The notes: generated by a model from the sequence alone, not told the origin. 64,000 bases of DNA from Proteles cristata cristata (GCA_017311185.1 JAESUZ010000481.1:620001-684000), one strand, 5' to 3'. Counted from the first letter of the stretch, positions 44,750 through 56,280 are shown. A program made the numbers and translations.

Positions 44750-45260
44750 CCTTGGCTTAGTTCTTTCTCTCTACATGTTGCATTTAGGCCAACAGACCTG
44801 TTCTCTGTTCCTTGTTCCATGCTCTGCTTGTCCTCACCTTCTAACCTTGATTCTTTGCCTGGAGCCCGCTCCAATCCTTCCTTGTCCACATTTTAGATAG
44901 TGCAGAGGCCCTTTTAATGCTCTCTCTCTCTCTCTCTCCCTCTCCCTCCCTCATAAGCCTCCTCTGATCCCTCCACCGCCCCTCATAAGCCTCCTCTGAT
45001 CCCTCCACCCCAATGTAAGCTGTTGGAAGTCACTTCTACTCCCTCCGCACTTCACAACAAATATTTATACCTGTCTTACACCATCTCTATGCTTACATTG
45101 TTTCCTATCAGTTTTTATCATATCTGATCTAGCATGCTCAAGCCGTAAATTTGAAAAGTTAGTGTCCATTCATCTTTGCAACCTAATCCGTGCTGGAACA
45201 TGGAGACTTATAATAATGGGTGCTCAGTAAGTACTGGCTGGGTAAATGATGCTGTGAGGA
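44750..45260 (+). repeat. L2 LINE 3' segment with a 32-bp tandem duplication
   Basis: GTCCTCACCTTCTAACC, GCCTGGAGCCCGCTCC and the final GGTGCTCAGTAAGTACTGG follow L2. The unit beginning CCCTCATAAGCCTCC is present twice in tandem at 44948-44979 and 44980-45010. A (TC)n run precedes it at 44919-44940. Confidence 0.65.
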
Positions 45261-46199
45261 AATGTAGGAGTAAATGGAGAATCATGAAAATAATTGAATT
45301 TGTGTTCTTATTTCCTTCTTCTTGAATGATGACATTTTCCATTGTCTTCAGTATCCTACCCCCTTAAGTCATGTTTCCAGGATTCTGCCTTCATTAGGGA
45401 ATTCATGAGCAACCAACCTCAAAAACATTTTCCAGATCAGCAGAAAGGAGCATGTCTATCCTATCTGCAATATAGTGTTAGTACAACTATAATGTTAAGG
45501 CATTTTACAAATTGTATTAATTATGTATCCATCCATTCAGTCAGTGATTTATCCAAAAAAATAATGTGTTTGTCCCCTGAAAAGGTCACCATGGAGGGGG
45601 ATAAAATAAGCCCAATGGTGTGATTCCTGCCTTCACAGTCCATCTGAGAAAACAACAAACTAGGGACCAGTTCACCAAGCCAAGGTGCTGGAGGACTTGA
45701 CCTCCTTTGAGCGGTACTGACCAAAACATTTCCAGCAAATGTACAGACAATGGAATTGAAATCCATTATGATTTGAAGGTTTAAAATAATTTTAGGCACT
45801 GCCCTGAACTCACTGCTCATTTGCAGTTTTTGGGATTTGATTTGTCTAGGCCTTCTCCAGCCTAGTAGGAGATAGACAATAATGAACATGTCAGTAAACT
45901 GCTTTTGGATTTCCATGAAATAAATACCTGTGCTTCTGTATTTTCTTTGCCAACCCACCCAGGTAGTTCTGAGAAACCATCCCCAAACTATTCCTCCCCT
46001 AATAATGCAGGTGTTACCAGGTGCCAAAGACATGGGTACCTTGGTGAGGACTGTGCTCCCACGAGGAGAGCAAACCCTTGGAATCCATCCATGACCTTAG
46101 ATTCTGAAGCTGAGTGGTGCTTTCTACCCCCTCCATTTTTCAATTGTCTTCAGGGTTCAGAGTTCGAACCCCAAGCCTGAAATGAGACTAAAAATCATT
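45261..46199. other. Unassigned, with an old repeat trace
   Basis: The piece at 45530-45655 (CCATTCAGTCAGTGATTTATCC, TTCCTGCCTTCACAGTCC) resembles the ancient repeat at 18275. A 170-codon reverse frame at 45521-46033 overlaps it and shows no domain, so I read it as accidental. Confidence 0.4.
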
Positions 46200-46735
46200 T
46201 CACATCACATGCTACAATTTGGATGACATCACATCATTGAAAATAATCAACTACTGCATGATTCTAGTTGTATGAGGTACCTTGTCAAATTCATAGTGAC
46301 AGGGGCCCCTAGGTGGCTAGGTCGGTTGAACGCCTGACTCTTGACTTCAGCTCAAGTCAAAGTTCGTGGGTTCTGGCCCCACATGGAGCTCTGAGCTGAC
46401 GGCATGGAGCCTGCTTGAGATTCTCTTTCCCCTCGCTCTTTCTGCCCCTACCCTGCTCTCTCTCTCTCTCTCAAAATAAATAAATAAACTTAAAAAACTT
46501 TCATAGAGACAGGAAGTGGGATTATGGATGCCAGGGGCAGGGGAGGGAGGAGTAGGAAGTTGTTAGTTAACCTGTTAGTTAATGGGTACAAACCTTCAGT
46601 TTCGCACGATGCAAATGTTCTGGCGACTGGCTGCACAACAATGTAACTGTCCTTACTACCAAATCGTACACTTACACATGGATACAATGGTAAATGTTAC
46701 GTTCTGTGTTCTTCACCACAATTAAAAGAAAATCA
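46200..46735 (+). repeat. L1M 3' end split by a SINE
   Basis: CTACTGCATGATTCTAGTTG before the SINE, then ATGCCAGGGGCAGGGGAGGG, TTAGTTAATGGGTAC and ACTGGCTGCACAACAATG after it, follow the L1M 3' order. Confidence 0.72.
46304..46499 (+). repeat. Carnivore SINE with 14-bp duplication
   Basis: Flanks TTCATAGTGACAGG (46290-46303) and TTCATAGAGACAGG (46500-46513) differ by one base and are L1 sequence. Confidence 0.93.
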
Positions 46736-47194
46736 TCTCAACACTCCCTCTGCCTTCAATCTGGACCAAACTTTAATGTGCCCCAACCGAAGGGAATGTC
46801 TTAGGTACTTAAAGATCTTGAGAAAAACACTCCACTGTCTACTTCCTGCAATCCTGCATGCCGTGCTCTGGGCCCTCCTTTCTAAGGAGTTTCATATCAA
46901 AATACACCAGAATACCTCTGGGGTAATGTAAGCCTTTTCCCAAAATTTGTCCCCTATAACCTCCTAAAACCAAAAAACAAACAAAACAAAGCAAAACAAA
47001 ACAAAAAAAGAAAACCCAAAACCCAAATTTACCAACTTTTGGCACATTGGAAATTAACTTTGGACATCATTGGATGAAATCATTGTGTTGTCTTTCTCTC
47101 TTCTTCTGTGCCAGGCAGAAGCAGGGATGGTATTGGCTCTTGTGATCACACCAGATCAAGTGACCATTAAAAAAAGGGAGTCATGAATGACAGT
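46736..47194. other. Unassigned, with an A-rich low-complexity run
   Basis: An A-rich run of AAAAC/AAAC units lies at 46967-47028. Nothing else recognised. Confidence 0.5.
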
Positions 47195-47420
47195 TAATAC
47201 TTACAGCCACGCACATTTGTGAGTGCTTTTGCACATGTTAACTCATTCAGTCTTGGTAACAACCCTGTGAAGCACGTGCCTCGCTGTCACCTCTATTTTG
47301 TTGATGAGGAAACTTGGGCAGAGAGCTGTTCAGTCAATGACCTGACTCCAGAAAGAGTTGGAACCAGGATTTAAATCCACACAGGCCAGTCTTTATGACA
47401 ATGCTCTAAGACCCCAGCCA
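47195..47420 (-). repeat. MIR SINE
   Basis: TGAGTGCTTTTGCACATG, GTTGATGAGGAAACTTGGGC and GAACCAGGATTTAAATCC give a nearly complete reverse MIR. Confidence 0.85.
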
Positions 47421-47913
47421 ACACAGCCTTTAGACTCAGTCAGGAAGGACTCCCCTGTTCTCTAAAGTATGCCCTCTCCCACCCACAGCACCTCTCCCTG
47501 TGGAGAGGAGTCTATGGGCCAAGAAGCCATGACCACCTGAATCCCTTGCCAGGTACCTTGACCCCAGTGTCCTCTTCCCAAACAGTCCCAGGCCCACCTC
47601 TAGGGACTGCACAACCTTCTTTCTTAAGCTGTCCCTTAAGCTGTGCCAGTGAACCCCCATGGTGTGCCCTCAGAGGCACCCAAAGGATGACTGTGGGAAG
47701 CGAGGATGGAGCCCAGATGTGTGAACTAATGTATCTTCACAATGTAGGTCAGAACCAGAAGTGGACAGAGAAGGGCGAAGGCCTGAGGCTGGGGTTGGTT
47801 GTGGCCACATGTCCCCATGCCACCATGTTCTGGCAGAGCAGCCCAAGGACTCTGAGAACTCTAGATGTGAACTGGGCCCTTCAGGTCATTGCTAGAAAGA
47901 TTTGTTTGCTGGT
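47421..47913. other. Unassigned non-coding sequence
   Basis: No repeat recognised. The 148-codon open frame at 47546-47992 runs into the SINE and shows no domain, so it is not called as a gene. Confidence 0.5.
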
Positions 47914-48042
47914 GGCACCTGGGTGGCTCAGTCAGTTAAGCATCAGACTCTTGATCTCAGCTCAGGTCTTGATCTCAGGGTTGAGAATTTAAACCCATGT
48001 TGGGCTCGACACTGGGCATAGAGCCCACTAAAGTGGGCGCAC
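47914..48042 (+). repeat. Older carnivore SINE
   Basis: GGCACCTGGGTGGCTCAGTC, ACTCTTGATCTCAGCTC and GAATTTAAACCCATG, with a CA/CG-rich stretch after it (48037-48060). The flanks AAAGATTTGTT and AAAGATTTTTT are an imperfect duplication. Confidence 0.85.
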
Positions 48043-48239
48043 GTGCACACACGCGCACACAGAATACAAAGATTTTTTGTTAAAGTGGGAGCATAAAAAT
48101 TCTTCATTTAGTAGTTTGTTAGCTTGTTCCAAACTTTACATGTTCAGAGACAAACAGGCTCCGTTGACAGTCTCACCCAGGACCCACAAATGTGAGGGGT
48201 GGGCCCTCTCCTTGTTAATCTCCTTTTCAGGAGTGGCTA

Positions 48240-48350
48240 GCCACTGGGGAGAACGGTGTCAGGCACTGTTGTGAGCACTGTGCATATATTCCCATTTTGT
48301 CCTCATAACAACAAGACAGAAATCTCCATTATCCACACACAGTTATGACC
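48240..48350 (-). repeat. MIR SINE fragment
   Basis: TCAGGCACTGTTGTGAGC and TTTTGTCCTCATAACAAC follow reverse MIR. Confidence 0.65.
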
Positions 48351-48409
48351 AGAAGCTGTACTGTGGTGGCATTTTCCTCACCTCCGTTATCCCACAACAA
48401 GACTGATCT

Positions 48410-48476
48410 ACAAAGAAAGAAAAACAGAGAGAGAGAAAGAAAGGAAAAGAGAGGAAGAGAGAAAGAAAGAAAATAA
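48410..48476. repeat. Purine-rich (GA/GAAA)n low-complexity tract
   Basis: Almost pure purine, with mixed GA, GAAA and GGAA units. Confidence 0.9.
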
Positions 48477-48517
48477 TAACTCTCCTTTTGTGATTCTAAA
48501 ATCCTTTAAAGACACCA

Positions 48518-48730
48518 GGGGCACCTGAGTGGCTCAGTAGTTTAAGCATTTGTCTCTTGATTTCGGCTCAGGTGATGATCTCAAGGTTTGTAAGATCGAG
48601 CCCCATATCAAGCTCTGTGCTGACAGCATGGAGTCTGCTTGGGATTCTCCCTTTTCCTCTCTCTCTGCTCCTCCTACATGCACTCTCTCTCTCCCTCTCT
48701 CTCTCAAAAAATAAATAAGCTTAAAAAACA
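48518..48730 (+). repeat. Carnivore SINE
   Basis: Head GGGGCACCTGAGTGGCTCAGT, TC segment and AATAAATAAGC tail. Flanking repeats are unclear. Confidence 0.9.
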
Positions 48731-48976
48731 GCAAATAAGGGAAATTGTCATATTTTATATTTAGATGATTTTCAGATTATCCACTGCATTATTTTCTTAT
48801 CCTAACAAAATGAGCGACATCCAGGGCCATTGTTAAGCCATCCTGATAAAAGGCACCAACCTGGACAGCCATCCTTGAGAAGGATGTAGACAGTCCATTC
48901 TTCTCTAGTAAGTGTAATTCGGAGACCTTCTGCCTGGACACTTAGGTGAGACACAGTGTGCTCTGAGTTTTCTAGA

Positions 48977-49119
48977 AGAGAGTTATTTCCCGGGGTGCCT
49001 GTGTGGCTCAGTCGGTTGAGTGTCTGACTCTTGATTTTGACTCAAATCATGATCTCACGGTTTGTGAGTTTGAGCCCTGCATCAGGCTCTGTACTGACAG
49101 TGCTGAGCCTCCTTGGGAT

Positions 49120-49151
<32 letters not shown>

Positions 49152-49236
49152 CCCTGATTGTACTCTCTTTCAAAATTAAATGAACATTTTAAAATGCAAA
49201 AAAAAAAAGAGAGAGAGAGAGAGAGAGTTATTTCCC
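48977..49236 (+). repeat. Carnivore SINE with perfect 15-bp duplication
   Basis: AGAGAGTTATTTCCC at 48977-48991 and 49222-49236 is identical. The body starts GGGGTGCCTGTGTGGCTCAGTC. Between the A run and the right flank a (GA)n array has grown from the AGAGAG of the target site. Confidence 0.93.
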
Positions 49237-49319
49237 AAATGATCTCCTTTTAACCTCATGGAATCCTATGATTGAGAAAGTTCAGCGACTCTTAGCTCAC
49301 GTTACAAAAAAAAAAAAAA

Positions 49320-49420
49320 ACAGATTCCAAGGGTACTCAAGTGATTTGCTCAGGAAATTTGAATCCGTCACTGGAAAAAGCAGGCCTATAAACCTGTTAT
49401 TTCCAAATTACTGCCCTCAT
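49320..49420 (-). repeat. MIR SINE fragment after an A run
   Basis: CAGATTCCAAGGGTACTC and GTGATTTGCTCAGGAAATTTG follow reverse MIR. A pure run of 14 A lies at 49307-49320 just before it. Confidence 0.45.
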
Positions 49421-51018
49421 TTTTGAAGAAAACCTTAAGATGATAGATCTTCATTTGCCTGTTAGGAGGTCTTCACTCTTCCAAAGATGCGGAATTAGAA
49501 CGTTGCTGTCCTTTTCCATAGGCACACGTCCAAAAGGTGGTTCCCGGTGCCCCAACCTGAGATCACGTCAGTGGTGAAGCAGGGCGCTGCTGGGGGGTTA
49601 GGAACTAGAAGCATCTGCAAATCTAGGAACCCCCCTCCACCAACACACAGAGGCTGTGACAAGGCACCACACCGAGCCGCGCTGTTACCTAGAGGGACCA
49701 GAACCCCACACTGTCATTAGCGCCACTCTTTCCTTTTGCCCATAACTGTCATGAAGCATAATAACCTTACATAAGGAGAGGGGTGTCATCTCCGACAAGG
49801 GACTCTCCAATTTGTCTCCAGTGCTGCAGGCGTGGTCATTACGGAGATGGAGAGAGCAAGAGCTGCAAAGACCCAGCACCCACTAGATTCCAGCTCTCAT
49901 GTAATCAGCTTTTTTTAGATACAAAGCCATAAACGGAGTGAGGGTGGACGGGTGGTCTTTCCACAGATACATGAGCAATAACCACGTGCCAAGGCTGGCC
50001 TGCTTTGTCCTTTTATTTAAAAATAGGAAGGGGAGGAGGAGAGGTAAGGGGAGGGAAGGTGAGCAAAGAACAGCTTGCTCCCCCCCACCCCTTAAACTTG
50101 AATCTGAGAATTTGCCTCCAGCTTTCTCTTCCCACCAAGCAAAAAATCTTAAAAGTAAAGTGAAGAGACGGCCTAATGATGGTAGTCAAATATTTCCAAA
50201 GCGACAATTATGCAAAGGCTGGGAAGGGACCTAAGATTATAATTGGGGCAAAAAATATTTTCTGTTTCGTTCTGGGCACATGGTTCCTTGTGTCAGGCTG
50301 TCGTGAGGCTGGGGCTGAGACTGTCAAGGATGCAGCCACCCGGTCCCTAACCGGCCCCATCACATCTCCTTTATTTGTATCTTCATGCTTTCTGTTTTGC
50401 CCAGTAATTTGGTTAGTGTTTGGGCAGGTTGCCCAGGAGGCAGACTCTGCAAGTCTGCAATTAGCAGGGTTGTTCTCAGAATCAGCAAGGGGAAGGGAGT
50501 GAGGGAAGGAGAAGTGGGTACAGGGGGAAGCTGAATGGCCACAGAGTCAGTCGAGGGGCCAGCAGACAACTCTGGACCTGGGCTGTCCCATCAGAGTTAC
50601 CCTAACCTGGCACGCCAGTGGGGCTCAGCCTTTGTAGTTCATATAGACTTGCCACATTGGGGAGTGGCCTCTGGGTGGGGAGACATAACCTCGGGCCGCC
50701 AGTTCCCTGCAGCTCAGGGAACTTTCCAGAGAAGGAAGGAGGTACCAGAAACTGGGGAGAATGAGTGCCTTGGTCCTGAATGGGGTCGGGGTGGCCCACT
50801 CCATTATTCATTGTGGTTGTCTTTTTCCCTCAGAATATAGGGTGATGGAGGCAGACATCTTGTTCCCCTAGGGCCCTCAGCCATGGGGGGCACATGATAG
50901 GTGCTGAGCATGTGGTCATGGAAGTAATACAGACTGGGTTAACACATTTTATTCGACATACTTCTTATCATTTTGAACATGGAGGCAAATGTGTTCATGC
51001 AACACATTTCCCTAGAGA
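49421..51018. other. Repeat-poor non-coding stretch
   Basis: No repeat recognised over 1.6 kb. Several open frames of about 100 codons occur on both strands but none resembles a protein I know. Confidence 0.45.
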
Positions 51019-51232
51019 TATTAAATTTTTTTAATGTTTATTTTTCAAAGAGAGAGAGACAGAGCATGAGCTAGGGAGAGACAGAGAGATAGGGAGACAC
51101 AGAATCCAAAGCAGGTTCCAGGCTCCAAACTGTGAACACAGAGCCCCATGCAGGGCTCAAACCCACAAACCGTGAGACCATGACCTGAGCTGAAGTCGGA
51201 CACTTAACCAACTGAGTCACCTAGATGCCCCT
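51019..51232 (-). repeat. Carnivore SINE
   Basis: TTTTTTTAATGTTTATTTTTC through GAGTCACCTAGATGCCCC. No clear flanking repeat. Confidence 0.9.
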
Positions 51233-51835
51233 AAAGCTTTTATTGAATGAACTGGAGATGAGAAATAGAAACCCAAAGCAGAATTAGGCTCTCGTCACAA
51301 TGGGATCTATCAAAGAATTCTGTGTGGTATGCCCTAGATGTGACTATGGAGAGGCTGGAGGGACACCCAGGGTTTCTTGGACCATTTGCTCTCTAAGATA
51401 CGTGCAGAATCTCGCTTGTGGAAGTGTAGGTGGGGGACAAGTAGCCTCACTTCATTTGTGCTTCCGATTTAATTTTTTTGGATTGCAAAAGTGATTGTGT
51501 AATTGTAATTATATAAACTTTTATACAATTATGTAACTGCATAAATGTCAAACAGCAAAGAAATAAATGCTGTAGGAAGGATAAGTACTCCTACCAGCAA
51601 AACCGCAGAGTCATCAACCGTTAGTAGCATGGAAATACATTCAGCCGGATTTTCCTGATGTGTTTTCTAATTATCTGTCAATCTCTATATTTATAATCTA
51701 TCTATATACATACATACATGAATGTTTATGCTTGAATATTTCAAAGGGTTTATATTTTATAGATTACTTATGTTCAACCAATACATAGAGTGGTATGAAA
51801 GTGAACCTATAAAAACAGGTTGCCTTCCTAATCAA
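51233..51835. other. Unassigned; contains copy 1 of a 72-bp duplicated patch
   Basis: AT-rich from 51480. Bases 51680-51751 recur at 52940-53011. Confidence 0.5.
51680..51751 (+). repeat. 72-bp direct repeat, copy 1
   Basis: It begins AATCTCTATATTTATAATC, contains two TACA units, and ends TTTCAAAGGGTTT. Copy 2 at 52940-53011 is identical except for one base (CTTGAATA here, CTTGCATA there). Sequence outside the repeat differs completely. Confidence 0.97.
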
Positions 51836-52019
51836 AATTTTTTAAGTTTATTTATTTTGAAAAAGAGAGAGAGGGAAGGGAGGCAGAGAGAATCCCAAGC
51901 AGGCTCTACAATGTCAGTGCAGAGCCCATCATGGGACTCAATCCCACAAACTGTGAGATGGTGACATGAGCATAAATCAAGAGTGGGGCACTTAACCGAC
52001 TCAGCCCCCCAGGCGCCCC
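51836..52019 (-). repeat. Carnivore SINE
   Basis: TTTAAGTTTATTTATTTTG, then CCTCA-poor head ending CAGCCCCCCAGGCGCCCC. Flanking repeat unclear. Confidence 0.88.
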
Positions 52020-52199
52020 TACTTACAGCCTCGATGCGATGACAATGTACTATTCACATCGTGGTGTCCATGTAATTATTGTTCACATAGCTGTGCAGGG
52101 CATTGTGCTTTTATTTATGCATCTTTTTGTACAATATCTGTTTTGCTTGATTTCAGTGATATTCTTGTTCATTCCTCTGTGTAGTTTTCTAACTTCCTG

Positions 52200-53160
52200 G
52201 CACCCATTCACTCCCAGACTCTCAGTGAGAAGTATAAATCTCTTCTTATTGTATTCATTTCTATCAGATAATGCATCTGTTTCCTGTTCCTCCTGGTGAT
52301 GTAGATCTAGCTCCCCTCTAGATCTGCTGCACTGCTAGTAGAAGGGAATCCGAAATTTTCTTTTACCATGTTCCTGGGGACTCTCCTCTCTCTGTTGTAT
52401 GTCCTGTTCACTAGATTCCATGTCTATCTCTTCCTTGATTTCTTCCTTCATTTTGATGGAGAATACTCTCTAGTAGCTTTCTAAGAAAGGTGCACATGAT
52501 GTACATGTTTGGACATCAGGCATGATTGTAACTTGCACAATGTGATTCCCTGATAGTTTTCCTGAATATAGAATTACAGATCAGAAAGAATTTTCCTTTG
52601 TGATTTTTAAAGCATGGCCCTAATGTTTTCTTACTTCTGGCGTTACTATCGAGAGTTCTAGCACCGTTCTGATTGCTTACCTTTTCCACGTGAGCAGCTT
52701 TTCCTGTCAGGGAACTTGTGCGATGTTCTCTTCATCTCCAGGGTTCTGAAATTATACTTCTGCACCAGGCACTCAGTGTAGAAACTCATGGTCTGTAATT
52801 CTCATGGCTCATTTTCTTGAATTATTCCTCTGACCATTGCTTTCCCTCAGTTTTCTCTTTATACAATGCCTGTTCTTTGGATATTGTACCTCTACGGCTA
52901 ACTTTCTGTTATTTTCCCCCACTCTTTGGGGGAAATATAAATCTCTATATTTATAATCTATCTATATACATACATACATGAATGTTTATGCTTGCATATT
53001 TCAAAGGGTTTTCTACCTTCTATTTCGTTTTTATTGTTGTTCTGTTCTCTGAGGCTGTTCTTCAGGTTTATCTTTTAGCTCTTCTAGTAGACTACTGCTA
53101 AATTTTTTAGATTTTCTTCTGCTCCTTCACTGTTCTCTCTTCTCCAAGTTCTTGTTTGTA
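52200..53160 (-). repeat. Old L1M 3' region, tentative
   Basis: Long pyrimidine-rich text with TTTCCTGAATATAGAATTACAG, TTCTTACTTCTGGCGTTAC and GATTTTCTTCTGCTCC resembles old L1M 3' regions in reverse. Boundaries unclear. Copy 2 of the 72-bp patch lies inside. Confidence 0.45.
52940..53011 (+). repeat. 72-bp direct repeat, copy 2
   Basis: 71 of 72 bases match copy 1 at 51680-51751, an offset of exactly 1,260 bp. It interrupts old L1-like sequence between GGGGGAAATATA and TCTACCTTC. No A tail or short direct repeat flanks it. Confidence 0.97.
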
Positions 53161-54454
53161 TTGGTTAGCTATTAGCACATGAGTGCTGAGTAATGTGTCA
53201 TCCCCAATTCACTAGGCTGTAGTAATAAGCACTCATGTATCACTTGTGAGTCCTCAAATGGCAGGGCTGTGGGTTGGCTGTTGTGTCTCTGTTGTATGTT
53301 TATGACTCTTCTGGAACCAGCCAGCTGTCCAGGATACGTCCTCATGTTGATGGCAAAAGCTTAAGAAGGTAAGCCCCGGCATAAAACTCATTCCAATCCT
53401 TTGTTTATATCACATCCACAAACATCTCATTGATCAAAGCAGATGACTTGACCAAACCTAACACACTGGAATTGGGATCTGCATTTGGCCACAATGGAAG
53501 GGAGAAGGGGTAAATATTTGCCAAACAAGAAACCAAGCTTTCACGTCATTCTTCCATGTGTTTGTTTGGGTTTCTTCATATAAGAAGCTTTCCTAGAATG
53601 TCTGGTGAGCCTTGCCAGTTCTGCTCATCCTCAAAAGTGAGGCACAGAGAAAGCGATTGATAAGCTTTATGGCAACGAGCTGGACTTGCTGACTGGTGAG
53701 CTGTGTAGGATAACCCATCTGGCTTGTTTCACAGCGGGGACCACTGCCAGCAAGGATCAGTGGCTCTTGTTCCTTGAGTAGCTCAGTTGCTAAGAGAAGA
53801 ATATTCCAGTATTCTGCATAGGAGGTGTAACACTGGCTTTCAGTAATCTGCGAATCAAGTGGAAGAAGGGAGCCAGGGATTTCACTATTTTGGTAACAAC
53901 TCCTATTTTCAGTATGGTTCCCCTGCCACAACTATGCCTGACATCCCTGATCCCAGAATATCTCTGGTTCAACCTCTTCAGAAAGTAGACCTTAAGGCTT
54001 CTGCTGTAGAGGGGAAATCAACCAGCGGAGAGGAGTTGAGGTAGCAATCTGGGGCCTATCTGCTTCTTATGTAGGCTTTCAATAAATGATCCCACTTTCA
54101 GATCACCCTGGACACCCATCCACCATTTCTGAACCATTCTAGAACTCCATGGCATCAGTGTCCTTACTTCTGGACTTCTCCCACTGGTAATTTAAGGTTT
54201 AGTTTTACCTGGTACATGACATCAGCCATCAACTTTCCAGTCTTCAAACTTTTATCCTGTCATTTCCTTTTCTATTCTCTCTTGTGTTGTAGTTTTGTGC
54301 ATTTCCATAGTCTCACTGTTACATTAGATCTGGACAGAGTGGCACTAGCACAGGGCTTAATCTACCACAACTTACCAGAGGCTTCTCAGTTTATTAGTAT
54401 TCTTTCACTAGTCTGTGTATCTAGAATATCTTTTCATAGCAATGTGAAGATAAC
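53161..54454. other. Unassigned non-coding sequence
   Basis: The part 53170-53300 has traces of an old LTR or L1M repeat (GGTTAGCTATTAGC, GGCTGTAGTAATAAG). The rest, including a 112-codon reverse frame at 53593-53931, is unassigned. Confidence 0.4.
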
Positions 54455-54603
54455 TTCTTAATTTTATTATTGTTATACATGACTCCATCAGTCTTTTTAT
54501 TATGGCCATTTGGATAGTTTCTAGCCCTTTGTTATTAAAATAATGCAAGCTGAACATGTCTGTGAACATTGGTGGCTTTTCTTCCATTGGTGTATATTTC
54601 TTT
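54455..54603 (-). repeat. L1M ORF2 fragment
   Basis: GGCCATTTGGATAGTTTC followed by TTATTAAAATAATGCAAGCTG is reverse L1M ORF2 text. Confidence 0.55.
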
Positions 54604-54604
54604 T

Positions 54605-54860
54605 TATTTTATTTATTTCTTTTTTAAGATTATTTCTTAGAGAGAGAGAGAGAGAGAAAGAGGCAGAGAGAGAGGGAAATACAGAATCCAAAGCAGGCTC
54701 CAGGCTCTGAACTGTCAGCACATAGCACAACACAGAGCTCAAACTCACAAACCGTGAGATCATGACCTGAGCCTGTTTCAGTTTGTGACTCCCTCTCTCT
54801 CTGACCCTCCCCTGCTCATGTTGTCTCTCTCTCTCTCCTAGAAATAAACTTTTTTAAAAA
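54605..54860. repeat. Inverted fusion of two partial carnivore SINEs
   Basis: Bases 54605-54771 are a reverse SINE from the tail to GAGATCATGACCTGAGCC, without its head. They join directly to 54772-54860, the forward 3' half of a SINE (TTTCAGTTTGTGACTCCC, TC segment, AAATAAAC tail). Both outer ends are tails and the join lies inside the SINE. Confidence 0.85.
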
Positions 54861-55002
54861 ACATAAAATATTTTGCAGCGATAGAACAGCGGTACCAAAG
54901 AGGAACCATCTGGACTTTATATTCCCTGAAACTGGGCATGTATAGGATGATCACATGACAACTAATGTTTGCCCTGTCTTGGTAGGCACCTCTGAGCACT
55001 AT

Positions 55003-55226
55003 TCTTTTTTTTAATTTTTTTTATTTAATTTTTTTTTTCCGAGAGAGAGAGACAGCATGAGCAGAGGAGGGTCAGAGAGAGAGGGAGACACAAAATCTGA
55101 AACAGGCTCCAGGCTCTGAGCTAGCTGTCAGCACAGAGCCCGACACGGGGCTCAAACCCATGAACTGTGAGATTATGACCTGAGCCAAAATTGGACACTT
55201 AACCAACTGAGCCATCCAGGCGCCCC
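55003..55226 (-). repeat. Carnivore SINE
   Basis: Long T-rich tail, then body to GAGCCATCCAGGCGCCCC. Flanking repeat is weak. Confidence 0.9.
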
Positions 55227-55896
55227 TCTTCTTACAGAGATAGATGGAAGAGAAGAGAGATAGTACCCGCTACCGAAGCCCTGATGAAGTCATGATCCTA
55301 CACGTCCCAAGTTTGGTTGACAACCCCCAGGGGCTGCTCAGAAATAACTGCCAGTGTCGCCTCCTGTACTTGCCCAGTAATACGAATCTCACATGGCAGT
55401 AATCTAGTTCGTGAGCAATCCCAAGCTGGCCTGTACTCTCTCCTGTCCATTTCGCAGCTGTCCAGATGATCCCTGATGCCACTGCTGCTTGGGAAGGAAA
55501 GGAGATAAGAGTAACTTGTTTAAATCTGTGCTTCCAACAGTCGAGGCAGGAAAGAAGCAAACAATGCTGGCTACAGCATTGAATAAGAATTTCTTTTTTG
55601 AGGGTTATTTATTGTATTTATTTCACTCTCAGAATTGGTCACATGTCAGGTAGAGTTAGGGTGCAAGGATAAAGTAGAAGCAAAGCCACAAAGATCACAA
55701 AGAGAACATAGCACCTAACAGTTTCTTCTCAATGTTTTGTTGAATCCTGCTTGGGTCTACTTCGTCCGTTAAAGAGAGTAACGATCTATTACTTTTTCAT
55801 TTTTTTTAAATATTGGGGAAATCTCTGTTTCATATATTTAAAATTGAAGTTGCTCCTAGAAATAGACACCATTTATTATTTTCAAGAACCAAAATG
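55227..55896. other. Unassigned non-coding sequence
   Basis: No repeat or gene recognised. Confidence 0.5.
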
Positions 55897-56115
55897 TTTA
55901 CATGCAGGGCACCTGGGTGCCTCAGTTGAGTAAGCATCTGACTCTCTATTTTGGCTCAGGTCATGATCTTGCAGTTCAAGCCCCATGTTGGGCTGTATGC
56001 TAACAGCACATAGCCTGCTTGGGATTCTCTCTCCCCCTCTCTCTCTGTCTCTCCCCCACTTGGGCTCTCTGTCTCTCAAAATAAATAAATAAACTTTAAA
56101 TAAAAATTTTAAAAA
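55897..56115 (+). repeat. Carnivore SINE, first of a tandem pair
   Basis: GGGCACCTGGGTGCCTCAGTTG to an AATAAATAAATAAAC tail. TTACATGCA lies just before it (55897-55905) and recurs only after the second SINE. Confidence 0.9.
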
Positions 56116-56245
56116 GGGGTGCCTGGGTGGTTCAGTCAGTTAAGTGTCTGACTGACTCTTGGTTTCAGCTCAGGTCAGGATCTCACAGTTTGCAGAATCA
56201 AGCCCCACATTGGGCTCTGTGTTGACAGCTCAGAGCCTGCTTGGG

Positions 56246-56280
<35 letters not shown>

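Noticed and set aside
45521..46033. 170-codon reverse-strand open frame
   Set aside because: No recognisable domain, overlaps an ancient repeat trace, and has no promoter or splice context. Probably accidental.
47546..47992. 148-codon forward open frame
   Set aside because: It runs into a SINE at its 3' end and resembles no protein. SINE-derived residues appear in its tail.
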